Shown: in pieces, positions 52,567-64,000 of the stretch
Layout of the letters: the number at the start of each line of letters is the position of its first letter
How positions within the stretch are numbered: the stretch's first letter is position 1
Assembly: GCA_024449915.1 (NCBI GenBank)
Contig: JAMZAV010000974.1
Span: forward strand, 149,569-213,568
Direction: 5' to 3'
DNA from: Sweltsa coloradensis
Lineage: Eukaryota; Arthropoda; Insecta; Plecoptera; Chloroperlidae
Length of the DNA stretch: 64,000 bases
The notes under the pieces: generated by a model
Seen by the model: only the letters and a program-made list of their open reading frames with translations
The model's database searches: none
What the model was told of the DNA's origin: nothing
Translations under genes and position numbers: made by a program

Positions 52567-55500
52567 TTAATATATTGTTATTTTAATCGGAATATTGTAA
52601 GATTATGTAACTGTATTTGGTAAAGTGACCGAAAGAGAAAGACCCGGCGCCGTAAGTATACCATTCCCTGACATCATCACAGTAAAGCTCAATAACCGCC
52701 TACTACAAAACGCACATTTACATTAGTTTAATTTAATACCCTATTCATATTTCGAATTATGATTTTATATTCGTATATTATAAAATAACATACGTTGAAT
52801 ACGAATAGGCCCCACATGTTAAAGTTCACTTGTAAAAAATCAAATCAAATTAATAAAAAAATATATAAATTTGAGTCTGTCAAATAATTCATAATAGGCC
52901 TACAAGAAACTGGGAATTTTAAAAATTGAGTTTAAATTTGTATTGTCGAACGCCGGCAAACATATTTTGTAGGCCTATGTGTCAGAATTTTTTTACCATA
53001 ATTGACGTACGCCGCTACTCGTACTACATTTTGATTTCGTAATTTGGACAAGATTGCGTCAAAACATGCTGAGATCTTAATTGAGCGCAGTTTCAAGACA
53101 TAATTTTAAAAGGGCTATTTTAGATTGGTGCTATGCTATGTTGGTATCTACGACAAACTTGCCGGTTAAAACTGATTTTAAAAAATCTTCAAGAAGCCAA
53201 TTTCAGGTTCAAAAAGCTTAAAGCAGTATTGTTTTAATCACAGTAGCAAGATATATGTTTAACGGTTATTTTAGTTTAGTAATGTGCTATAGTAGTGTAA
53301 AACCAATTTTTTGCGAGAAAATTAATCTCGTATCTCGCAAAGTAAACATCTCATTGGTTTAAAAGATAAGGTTTTTCACTTGATTTCAAAACAATACAAT
53401 ATTTTGGAATGTATTTTCGAACAGAAACCAGAACAAACTTTCTCTTTGAAAAGAAGCACCTTGCACTCAATTTCTTCAGAATTGTAAAATATCCCTTCTA
53501 GTCACACACATTTTGTAAGGCAACGGTCAACAATTTCCCCATCGAATTCTTTGTTGTGGTTCCATAACATTTCTGTGAACTTACGATTGCTTTTGTAACT
53601 ACCAATATTACTGTTTATAATTGTAAAACACTGCTGATGTTCTCTCATTTGCAGTTAATTGAACATGTAATTCACATTCAGAGAGAAACCAATGATGTGA
53701 GATATTAAATTAATTGCCTATTCGTTGCATTGTGTTAACAAATGCAATTATTACAAACAATTTAGTTGAGACAAAAACACATCATGGCGACCAAAACTGA
53801 ATTACTACGGGAGTCCAGTGAATTGATCAATACAATACAAATGGTACATTTCAGTTAGACGAAGGTATTAATTACTATAGTTGTGTTATGTGTTAAAATT
53901 AGACTTCATACGGAGAAGAAAATTGAAGGTAAGACATTATAGTAACTATATTGATTCAGAATGATTAAAGTTATTCATAAGAATAGAAAGTTGTAGTAAA
54001 TTATAAATTACAAACTAATTATAACCATTAGCGCTCATACTTTTAGTTTACATATAAACTTAAGTTTATGTTGTACAGGTTAAATTTATCTTCTACACCC
54101 AGCCTTTGATTTACTTTTCGTCGAGAGTGTACAAGTTCTAGGTCAACATAAGAAGATAATATTTTTTAAACTTAAATAACTATTCCACAATATCATTCAA
54201 AGTAATAAGAGCGTTTTTAGTTTACAAAAATTCTTTATAAAACCAAACATCCTTTTACTGGTCATGCATTATATTTTCCCCGAACACATGCATACAAATC
54301 CAACCAGCATTACTCTGCATCTACTATCGCACTACTAAGCCAAACACCCCTTAAAAAATAATGCTTACAAGGTTCGCAATTAAACGACTTATATTCACAA
54401 GCTATGACGTCATGTAGCCACAAAGCATCGTTCATTGCACGTTTTGAAACTGCCGAGTCTGCTCATTTACACAAGGTTTCACGTAGCATTCTTTTCGGGT
54501 AGATTTGTGGAATAATTAGTAAGGTAGGCCTTGCTTGAACAAAGCTATTTAAACTTCCATATAAAACACTGTAATGTGTGTTTAGATTTAAAATTACGAA
54601 ACATTGGTGTGCTGAAATTTTCGCTTATTTATTGCATGTGCGAAATTGTAGGGCTTTACTGGATTTTGAAAATCCGTGTCCATAGAGATTGTGCAGATAT
54701 AAAATTTACATTTTTGTTCAAAGTTCAAACTTGATAGGATACTATACCAATGAAAAAATATACTAAAAAATATACTACTCAACATTTTGATATCGTATTA
54801 GATTTGGAATTTATTTCACAGTACTTCTAGGTTATATGAGTTTTAACAACGATTGGTATGATTGTATTATACGTATGCTTCCGATGGAATTATTTTTGCA
54901 CCAGAATGTGTATTCAGACAAGGATATGTATGCACGTATATCGAATATAAAATCAAGTGTTAAAAGTGTCGAATGCAAAAACCGTTGAACAGAAAACTAA
55001 AAGAGTAAACGTGTGCATATAAATAAATATAGTTTTCACGATTGGAACAAAATGAGAACAACAATTTGTAACAAATGAATTAGTCTGGAATCAATATTAA
55101 TAAATAAGTACATTATATGATTCAAGCGAGCTTATTTATCCACAAGGATGCAGCTAAATTAAACGTTAATCTATGTATGTAAATAGATTTCGAAATAAAC
55201 TGGAACACTACTAGTGTCACGACACAATAATCCAACATTATTCTGGTCTCGTCAGGCTTTCGTTGCTGGCAGTGCTTGGTGTGTGATAGGTATTTGATTA
55301 TAGTAAGTTGCCTTAGACCAGCCTGTATTCAATAAATTTGACATCTGGTATAATACACTGTATTTGTTTTGTACATAGTAATCCCAAATAAACTAAAATA
55401 ATGATTACAGCAATTTAATTAAAATGAATCATGTCCATGACTAATTAGCTTACTATTATACAATATGATATTGTAAATGTGTATTTTCTTCCAAACATAC

Positions 55501-58500
55501 CAAAGCAAAGAATTTTAACTAAGCTTCTATAATTCACAACGTGACCCAACTACAGACAATTCACTCATGTTCAGACAAAAAAAGTCAACGTAATACTAGC
55601 CAAGCTTGGGTTAGGTTGCAAAAGGTCGTCGCTGTTGCTCGTTCCACAACATCTTTACCGACCACGCTCAAGGAGCTTGTTCAGCATAATTAGCAGACGC
55701 GTCCTTTTGTTACCAGACTCTCTTGTCATTGTCTTATTAACTCATCAGGTCAGAGTGGAGATCGTGTTGCCTTTGTGTGCGCCAAGATAAACTGACCACC
55801 GGCACCAGGCAGCCAGCACTGCTTACAATCAGAGGTAATGGGGTTACAAGCGTAATGCTAACGTAACGTAATTACAACTACGTGTTCATACACAAATAAT
55901 GTCGCCCTCGCGCCTGCATGGAGTAGGGGTAGAGTAAATTACTGCTCCATAATATACGGCCATATGGCTGAGGCAGATCTGGGTTAGGGGTTGTGTTGTT
56001 TGGAAACTCAAAACTAAATTTAGATGCTCACTTCCGATAGTAAAGTTTTATTAAACTTTGTTATCCATTTGCAGGGAGGGAAATGGTTGCAAAAATGCAT
56101 TTTTTATTAATATTATGTTGTGTTTATTTGATATGTATAATTATAACATGTACGAAAGTACTAGGGGGCAAATGCTCTTTCTGTTGCTCTTGCATTCAAA
56201 TATTTTCTTTCATAAAATGGCATGTTAAGTCTGTTAAATGATAGAAAGAAATGAATGCAAAATATTAATTTAAAAAAAAAACGTGTAAACAAAACCTTGA
56301 ATGCCACATCGTTTCAAAAATACGTAATAGTGATAACATGTCAAGTGTTTAATACGAATTAATATCAATTAAGAATGCATGATAGCAACAAAATGTCGTG
56401 TTACGAATTTATATCCATTTAAAAATACATGATAGTGACAAAATGTCAAGTGTTACATGCGAATTTAAATCAAAGTATAAAAATTAAAAAATTAAATGTT
56501 TGTTGAGATGACTCAAAATAATATTATTTAGGCTACCTATCAAATTAGTATTTTGAGATGTGTTCAACGAGAAGAAATTTGAATTCGGGTGGTTGACACA
56601 GGCAGTTGCTATGAATTAATTTGATCTGCCTCTCTTTTGCGTTTTTCAAAGAAAGTTAATAATTTACTCCATTACTAGTGTGCTATCTCACATGCACATA
56701 AAGATGCTTTGTTGCATAAAATGCATTTTGTCACTTGAACGTAAAAATTGTCTAGTAAATAGATAATGAGAATTATTTATGTTTTATTAATAATTGACTT
56801 ACTGTAATGATAATCAGTTTAACATTTTGTTCAAAATGTTACTACAGGGGACTACTCGATACTCACTTTCGTTTACAGGCCAACTTCGCAATCGAAATAG
56901 AAACCCATTTTACGAATCTATTTTCGTGCAGGAAACATATAGGGAACCTAAGTTTTGAAGGCGGGAAGAAAATTGGTTCTCTCTAGTCTCAGCGCCCATA
57001 AGAATTAGCATGGTACGAAAATGTAACTCGCCGTATCTTTTGACTCGCGCAAAAGAAATCTAAACCAATAACATCACAAGATGCATAATTTTGTGAAGAA
57101 GATGATGGCATTCTACTTTGCTCGATGACGCTTCCTAAATTCAAACTATTATGAGTTTAATGGACCCATGTTTGCGCGCTGTCGCAAATGTACTCTGAAT
57201 GAGCGGCAACCTAAGCGAGACGCAGCCACGTTGTGTGAAGCTGTGGCAACCTCGCATACCACGCGCCTGTCCATGGTTGCTAAATGTACTTTTCATTCAA
57301 GATTTTGTTGGCACATTAAAGGATATTTTATTAGTAATGTATAATCAAGTACAACCCAGTGACCTCACAGTAGCCACAAAGCAAGTCGGATACCAAATGT
57401 TATGCTGATGCCACGGACAAAATGTTTTTACGTGCTTTTTCATGAGCAGTTTGGAAGGTTTGGCAACAGTGTAAATGTAGAGTTCACTTCGACTCAAAAC
57501 AAATGTCATTAATATTTGTGATAGAGCAGAGTTATGTATATCCACGCAAAGAGGAAAGATTATAGTTTCTTACAGTATGAATATAATTCCGGTCCGTGGT
57601 CGGGTTCTCGCGCTATCGCTTACGAAACATTTAGCACGGGTTAATCGACTACACCACGCTGACCAGAGAGAACCAGACAACGCCCACTTAGGTTCCCTAT
57701 ATTTATGTATTTGCAAATACAATTCCGGAGAAATCGTAAGTAGACCATCTTTATTTAGTTCACTTCCAACGTTGTAAATCTAATCTATGCCACTGTAGTT
57801 ACACCGTAGCCAAATACACAAACCAAACCATTGAGAAATAAGTATGAATCGAAATAACTCTAAAATATATAAAGTTGCTGACACGAAACATGAGTATAAA
57901 AAGCTTTCAGTTATCTACAGACATGTATTATGGAATGTCACCATATGCATTACGATTTACTAAGTTTAATACGAGGTTTAATATTATATTTCGATAGTAA
58001 ATAATAATTTAACTTTGCATCTGACAAAAATCATTATCTTATTTTAAAAATGTGTGTCTATGATCTATTTTACTATAATGTTTCAGTGAGTAAGCATGTT
58101 TACAATATGCATTAAAATTTTGCCTGATGATGAGTTCCAATACAATGGAATGCATCGTAGTGATGACTAGTCTAATGATATACACAACGACAACAACAAC
58201 AACATGGTACTACTTTGATGTCAAATGAGAATGTCCATGCTTCATTATTATTATTTTGTGCATTGGGAATTGGAGCCTGCAAATACCATGAACTCATGCG
58301 AGAAACTCTGAATCTTCAATCCATGTACAATTTCAATAACTAGGAAACGCTCAGTTGGACGCGTTGATAAGCGAGCACGTGCTATAGCTAGACCCACATT
58401 GCACATTTTTTTAAATTTAAAAATTTGCGACGTTCGCTGTCCACGAGGCCATGTTTCCAATATTATTTAATATTGCCAAGGGTTTTTGGGTAAACCCGTG

Positions 58501-58973
58501 GGTAAACCTTTACTTTGTGGATAAAATCCACCGCCATCAAGAGGACCTTGACATCATTTCCTTGGGAAAACTATTTTAACTCTTTGGTAACAAATAATAC
58601 ATTGCTTCCTCGATAGTATTTTGATTACTCTAGGTGGCAGTGCATAGTAACCAGAAACCTCGTGCGACTTTTCGTTACCATGGTAACGTTACTTTTGTTA
58701 AAATGTAATTTCCATCTACACTACTTATCGGATCAAAATAAAATTAACATATTCGTGACCGGACGGACATTCTGAATTATTTGGCAACCTCAGATTTTGT
58801 CACCGTTTAATTTGAAAAAAAAAACTTTCGATTAACTTTAATGTAACTTTGTAACTTTTTGAACGATTTTGCCACAAAACTAATGGCATTCAATCCATAA
58901 CGAAGCTTGCGGATGGTCCAAATTACAACTCGATCCGAACCTCCGTTTCCAACGTTATGGCGAGTCATACATA

Positions 58974-59013
58974 CAAACAAACAAACAAACAAACAAACAA
59001 AAAAACAAAAAAA
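58974..59013 (+). repeat. (AAAC)n microsatellite
   Basis: Tandem AAAC units grading into A-rich sequence, inside a low-complexity segment resembling parts of non-autonomous DNA transposons. Confidence 0.9.
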
Positions 59014-59769
59014 CACAGTGATTTTTTTTTCGGCAGTCAAATGGAAACGCTCGCTTAAATACCTTACCGTAGGGAAAAAGCCTGACGAAGCACATGAGAA
59101 AGTCATAAAAGGATGTGTTTGTGTAATTTCATCTCATGAGCACCTAATCTAATTCACAAACTATTAACATAGTCAAGGCATTCCTGTAACGTTCTAGGTA
59201 TACACGTGCGTGATGGTAGGGACTTTCTTCATTCACCATCAAAGTCAAACCCTTTCATTTTGATCGTCTTCAGACCATTCTAATCGATATGCCTGTGGTA
59301 ATGCGTTCCATCACACTGTGTTCAGCAATGTACCAGCCAAACGGGAGAGGGCGGGGCAATTGAATTAGAGCAATCGAGCCAGAACGAATCAACCGATGTA
59401 CACAGGCAATTAGTCTAGAATAATACCAAGCACTAATGATAAAATGACGTGTTTGCAGGACATTGCAGTGTATTGTACGTCCACTGTTGAATGTTGATGC
59501 AAGCCACGCGGGAATGTGTGATTGTTACCAATAAAACACACATTTCTCATTCATTGTCATAACAGTAACACAAACATACATAGAATCACCAAAGAACCAA
59601 ACACGTTCCCTATTATGTTGATCAATTTAAAATATGCCAAGTATAAATCAATATTTTATCTCATTATACGTATAATTTAATTAATTTAAAAAATAAATAA
59701 AACAAGCATTAAGTAGTTCCAGCGGTGCATAGATGTATGCCGGTATCAAACTTCATAAAAATGATTTCT

Positions 59770-59855
59770 AGATTTGGTTATTCAGGAAACACTCCCGTAG
59801 ATGAAATTCTTAATAAGTAGGTAATTTCAGAAATTCTAAAATCCAAAATTGCCAT
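59770..59855 (-). repeat. Headless fragment of the ACTCCCG SINE body
   Basis: This shares GATTTGGTT, AAACACTCCCGTAG, the following AATT and a TTTCAGAAATT block with the SINE at 17.7 kb, in the same relative orientation. The tRNA-like head is missing, consistent with 5' truncation. Confidence 0.5.
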
Positions 59856-60469
59856 CTATAATATAGTTATTATGAGTAACATAAAATAACGAAAAAGAAA
59901 ATTAAGTTTAAATCTCTTCACTCTGCGCACCGTTTTTTCTCATTTGGGGAATAGGTCTATACATAAAGTTATAGCATTTTATTACTTTCCGAAATATTTG
60001 TTTAAAATGCACTATCTTTGCAATGTGAATACAAAAAAATATAGCTAGCGTGTCACCGAAATGTCCAGATGTCCACCGGAATCAGAAACATCCACAACGA
60101 CGACGCGCTAAGGCCACTGAATCGATTCAACGATACGCAACTAACACTAAAGAGCAATATCACTTTTTGATAGTTAATATTATTTTATTACGGTTAGGCC
60201 GCTTAGCAAACGCTTCTTATAGTCGCGTTGATGGTGAGCATATTATGGTCATGTCCCTGCATTTCAATACATTCTAATGAGAAACATTTATTTGGTTGTA
60301 CCTTAATAAAAAAATAATAAATAAAAAAAATTGTATTTTGGAGAATAACTTTAAAAAACGTGACATATCGGAGCTAGATTTCGAATGTTTTCACAAATAT
60401 CTTACATTAATTTTAATATTCTCTGGTAAAGAGCTAACAAAGAGAGAAAATTAAAACATAGTAAAATTA

Positions 60470-60836
60470 TGGTTTTCATTAGAAATAATACTTCGATTGT
60501 AGCATTATCTAGCTTTAACGGTTCCAAAGCTCCCCTGCCCTGATGATTTCATCAAGATTGGACAGCCGCGTTTGTTCAGTAGAGAGCGAACAATCAGATA
60601 AGAAAATTTACTAAAAATCGAAAAGTATCATTACGTTTTTCATGAGAAATATTTCTTCGGCCGTCAAAAGGTCAAAATTAAAAGATTTAAAAGGTCCCAT
60701 GAAAAATGCATCAAGATCGGAGAAGCCGTTAAGCCAAACAGACAAAACACAAACACAAACAAACAAACACCCAACCTATTTTCTCGGGGAAGTCACATTG
60801 AAGTATCACTACGTTTGCCTACATTCACCCAATAAT
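60470..60836 (-). mobile_element. Degenerate HINE-like transposon fragment
   Basis: Shared blocks with the 37.2 kb copy include ATGAGAAATATTTCTTCG, an AAGGTCC.ATGAAAA block, CATCAAGATCGG followed by GCCGTT, CAAACAGA, then ATTGAAGT...CACCCAATAA at the end. The order and orientation match a minus-strand copy. Termini are decayed and the first module appears partly duplicated (60480-60600). Confidence 0.5.
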
Positions 60837-61489
60837 TTAAAAAATCGGAAATTGTAGACTTCTATTTTAAAATATGCGTTTCATATTTTAATTGGCATAG
60901 GAAATAAAGTAAATACAAAAAATACTTTTCCAACAAGACACACAAAAATGTGAACGAATTTACAATACACAGTATGCATGCCGAAGTTTAACATTTTGCC
61001 GACTCCGTGTAGCGTGTAAGTATAAATATTGGTGCAGATATATTTTAGTGCTGATATCCCATACTGTAATCAGCTGTGGTGAGATCATGTAGTCTCCGAG
61101 CAGTCATAAAACCATAAATTAACGAACTTTCAACATTATATAGTACACTAGAGTTATTGAGGTGGAGCAGAGAGGATACGACTGACGAATGCTATCTAAT
61201 GGATATACATTATTATCTTACTAGTACATGACTAAGAACGAACATTTATCTTCAGATGGAAATATTGGCCAGGATTTACTTCAATAAACCAAACCGCTTT
61301 CTTATTTGCGTTACGAGTTTGAACTATATTATATTGGAATTGGGCACCTGTTGCTAGTTTAACATTTCTATTTTAAGATCAAACAAGCGTAGTTCCGGCA
61401 AGACTGCGCGGCGCACGCAGCAGGTATTGACAACAAGGGCTCACCCAGGTAAAGTCGAGCCACAACTTTGTGGGGAGATTCTATACCTA

Positions 61490-61558
61490 ATGCATTTTTG
61501 TGTTGTACTGTTAAAGCGTTTTACACCAGGGTCTCGGGTTCAAATCCCGCGTAAGGTA
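61490..61558 (+). mobile_element. tRNA-like SINE head fragment
   Basis: CTCGGGTTCAAATCCCGCG matches a B box with flanking T-stem. GTACTGTTAAAGCG upstream resembles a worn A box. No full cloverleaf is evident. Confidence 0.35.
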
Positions 61559-62002
61559 CTTGTAACTGTCCTTCACCTTTACCACACTACTACTCACCGC
61601 CTCGAATAACAACATTACAATAATAAAGACCGTAAACAACAAAAATTATCAGTATCAGCATTATCAACATTATAGCATATTGCAAAATATCATGTAGCAC
61701 CGTTTCATGTCCATTGCTTGGAAAGTTTTTTTTTTAGTTGAACCTATTTTATGGCATAAAAGTGTTGGTATCATGTTATGGTATTTTATTAACTGCATTT
61801 AATTATTTGCTTACTCAATTAAGTAAGTGCGCATAGATATAGCTATTACACAGTACGCTACGATGTATAAGAAGAACGCCCGACGGCCATACTGTACATG
61901 TTGGTATTCTATAAGTTTGTTGCTTAACGTCACGTTCACTGCCAAGTTACTATTTAATACGATGTGCATGGTGATGTGTAGGGATGAAGAAAATTAAAAA
62001 AT

Positions 62003-62092
62003 GCATGCGTTATGCGGGTGTTGAACCCACACCCCATGGTTACATATGGCTAAGTATAACGTCTTCTATACCCACGGGTGACTGTTCTGGTC
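62003..62092 (-). mobile_element. tRNA-like SINE head fragment
   Basis: On the minus strand GTGTGGGTTCAACACCCGC is a B box and T-stem. An anticodon-region-like stretch precedes it. The A box is weak. Confidence 0.35.
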
Positions 62093-62978
62093 CATTGTTT
62101 ACAATCGAGATAGAAACCCGTACAGTTCTCTATACGTATTCTCAGACTAGGTGAAAATAGATTCCCAAGGCTATATCCTGTCGGAAAGTATGAGATGGGA
62201 AATACCATGTGCTACCAGCAAGGTATAATAAGTTACCATAGAATACTTAAGTAAATACAGTCTACCACATAATGCGTAGAGTACATAATTATTGCCGTTA
62301 CTGCACTTCGTAACATAAACGTTTACTTAAAATATTTTCAATTTACATCTTGAATATATCTTAGCCTATTTCGTATATCATGAAGCGATTGTCCTAGTGT
62401 TCTAGTAAGGTGGGCGTAAGTATATTTGACGTGAAGTAAATATTATTTTTCTTTCGGTCATACAGTGAGGTTAACGCAAGGAACTCTGCCTCGAGACCGG
62501 GTATTATAAAACATATCCAGGGAGATGAGATGAGGGATTCCCCCATCTGATCACCCACCTGTGAATACAGAGTGAGACTTCGAGCGAGGTTCAGCTACTT
62601 CTTATTTAAGATCAGCCAAGTGTTCTTTGAGTATTAGTTTCAAGAAAGAGGCTAACTTTAGAAGACATTTACATTACGTTGCTGGTTTTAAAGCCAGAAA
62701 GTTTGCAAAATGTACTTATTTCATCAAAGTAAAACGTGCATTTATGTAATGAATGTGAAGATATGAAAATCTTGTTATACATTCTGTGTGGATATATTTT
62801 AATAAGGATAATGCAATAAGGGAATTTAATATTTGCAGTTAAAATAATCTAAGGCAAACATAAATATTATAAAAAAGTATAAAAATATGAACTTTTTAAC
62901 ACCCGATTAGTACACGCTTGCTCTGTGGTCAAACAATACCAATAATTAGTCAGCCATCGATCAATAAGGATGAAATGA

Positions 62979-63110
<132 letters not shown>

Positions 63111-63549
63111 GGGGGTTTGCGTTGGTTCAGTGTCTTTGATTCATTTACTTACATGAAAAAAGTGTTGTCCAAACGAGTGAGATCTTTAGAAACTACACTT
63201 GATAAGGGTTCAAAACTCAGATCGTATGCACCAGTTTTATCGCTATGCTGGCTTTTTACGTCCAGTCAGAGGAACAAAAATTTGCCGCAGTAGTGTTGCA
63301 TGGCGTGTGGTGGAAACATTGTGAAACGTAATGAAGATGTATGGTCGCCACGTACTAATCCTCGATGATCAATTACGTACATGAGACCGAAACAAAATAG
63401 GAAATGTGTAATAGCATGGTTTGCTTTTTGTCACACAATGTGATTCCAAATCAAGAAAATGTTTCGTGTAATTTTCAAAAGTCACACATGCTTCAGGAAT
63501 GTGTTGAAATATAGGATGCGAAAAGATAAAAACCTGAAACCATGAACAC

Positions 63550-63884
63550 TACAGTGGCGTATCCCAGCGGGGGAAGGGGGACCCCCCCCCCCTTTTCAAA
63601 TGTGAAAGTGCACTTTAACATTTCAATGGAGAATATAGAATAACTGTTTTATCGCAATACTGAAGGCAAATTACCATCTGACCAAAAGGGGATGTTAGTA
63701 GATACAAAGTTAGTTATTGTGATGCTTTAAAACGCACAGATTTTCACCAAAATGACCTTGAAGGAGAAATATTTTTCCCTGGGGGCAAGCCCCCCGGACC
63801 TCCCACTTACCCTTCGGTAAAACTATAAATTAATTGGATACCCCCCCCCCCCATGAATTCCTAGATACGCCAGACCTGCATACG
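63550..63884. mobile_element. Non-autonomous DNA transposon with CAGTGGCGTATC-type ends
   Basis: The left end CAGTGGCGTATCCCAG is followed by G and C runs. The right end reads inward as TCTGGCGTATCTAGG then a G run. The interior contains CCCCCGGACCTCCC and low-complexity C tracts. Ends of the form CAGTGGCG-TA/GATC-AGGGGGG are common in hAT-like non-autonomous elements of invertebrates, to my knowledge. No clear 8-bp target duplication was seen, so the family is uncertain. Confidence 0.5.
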
Positions 63885-64000
63885 TCTTATCAGCGTAGAA
63901 GAAGTATATAAATACTCGTAAGAGAGCAACTAAATAAACATGGTGCGACGTATCGAGATAAAAAAAAAACTCGATAAGAGATCGCCTAAGTCATGGTCGA

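Overview
The window is eukaryotic DNA. It is AT-rich, packed with microsatellites, SINE-like and transposon-like repeats, and has no bacterial-style gene packing. The only protein-coding sequence I can support is three short exons of one gene on the minus strand. They encode part of the tandem C1 (diacylglycerol/phorbol-ester binding) region of a conventional protein kinase C (PKC-alpha/beta/gamma or PKC53E type). The organism is an invertebrate animal with very long introns; an arthropod (perhaps a crustacean) or another protostome seems likely, but the sequence does not settle it.

Gene layout, in transcription order (high to low coordinates): the exon for the second half of C1A (40025..39943); an intron of about 18.8 kb; C1B first-half exon '4A' (21116..21005); an intron of about 2.1 kb; and a second, different C1B first-half exon '4B' (18862..18751). 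Exons 4A and 4B are both exactly 112 nt, both start in phase 0 and end in phase 1, and both encode the same stretch of C1B with all four zinc ligands kept. Using both, or neither, would shift the downstream frame, so they look like mutually exclusive exons. The upstream exons (N-terminus, first half of C1A) and downstream exons (second half of C1B, C2, kinase) were not found and should lie beyond 64000 and below 1.

Everything else reads as intron filled with repeats. 1-18750 holds tRNA-derived SINE-like pieces, a GC-rich MITE (7745-7900), GC-rich and GT-rich minisatellites, a spaced 'ATAATTGTAGATC' repeat array, a perfect 25-bp hairpin and a 136-bp duplication. 21260-32350 holds a roughly 135-bp repeat on both sides of a block (about 22.5-32 kb) whose base composition looks like poor-quality sequence with homopolymer-biased errors. 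34.2-35.1 kb is an imperfect roughly 470-bp direct duplication. 37.2, 46.9, 51.8 kb and, degraded, 26.8 and 60.5 kb carry copies of one non-autonomous transposon whose ends resemble Helentron-associated (HINE) elements. 48.0-48.5 kb is a foldback element with arms of about 110 bp. 63.55-63.88 kb is an element with CAGTGGCGTATC-type ends.

The most interesting observation is the pair of alternative C1B exons. They differ at the C1 position known to set diacylglycerol affinity (Tyr in 4A, His in 4B), and both have UG-rich tracts just upstream of their acceptors. This suggests a splice switch that tunes the membrane response of one kinase.
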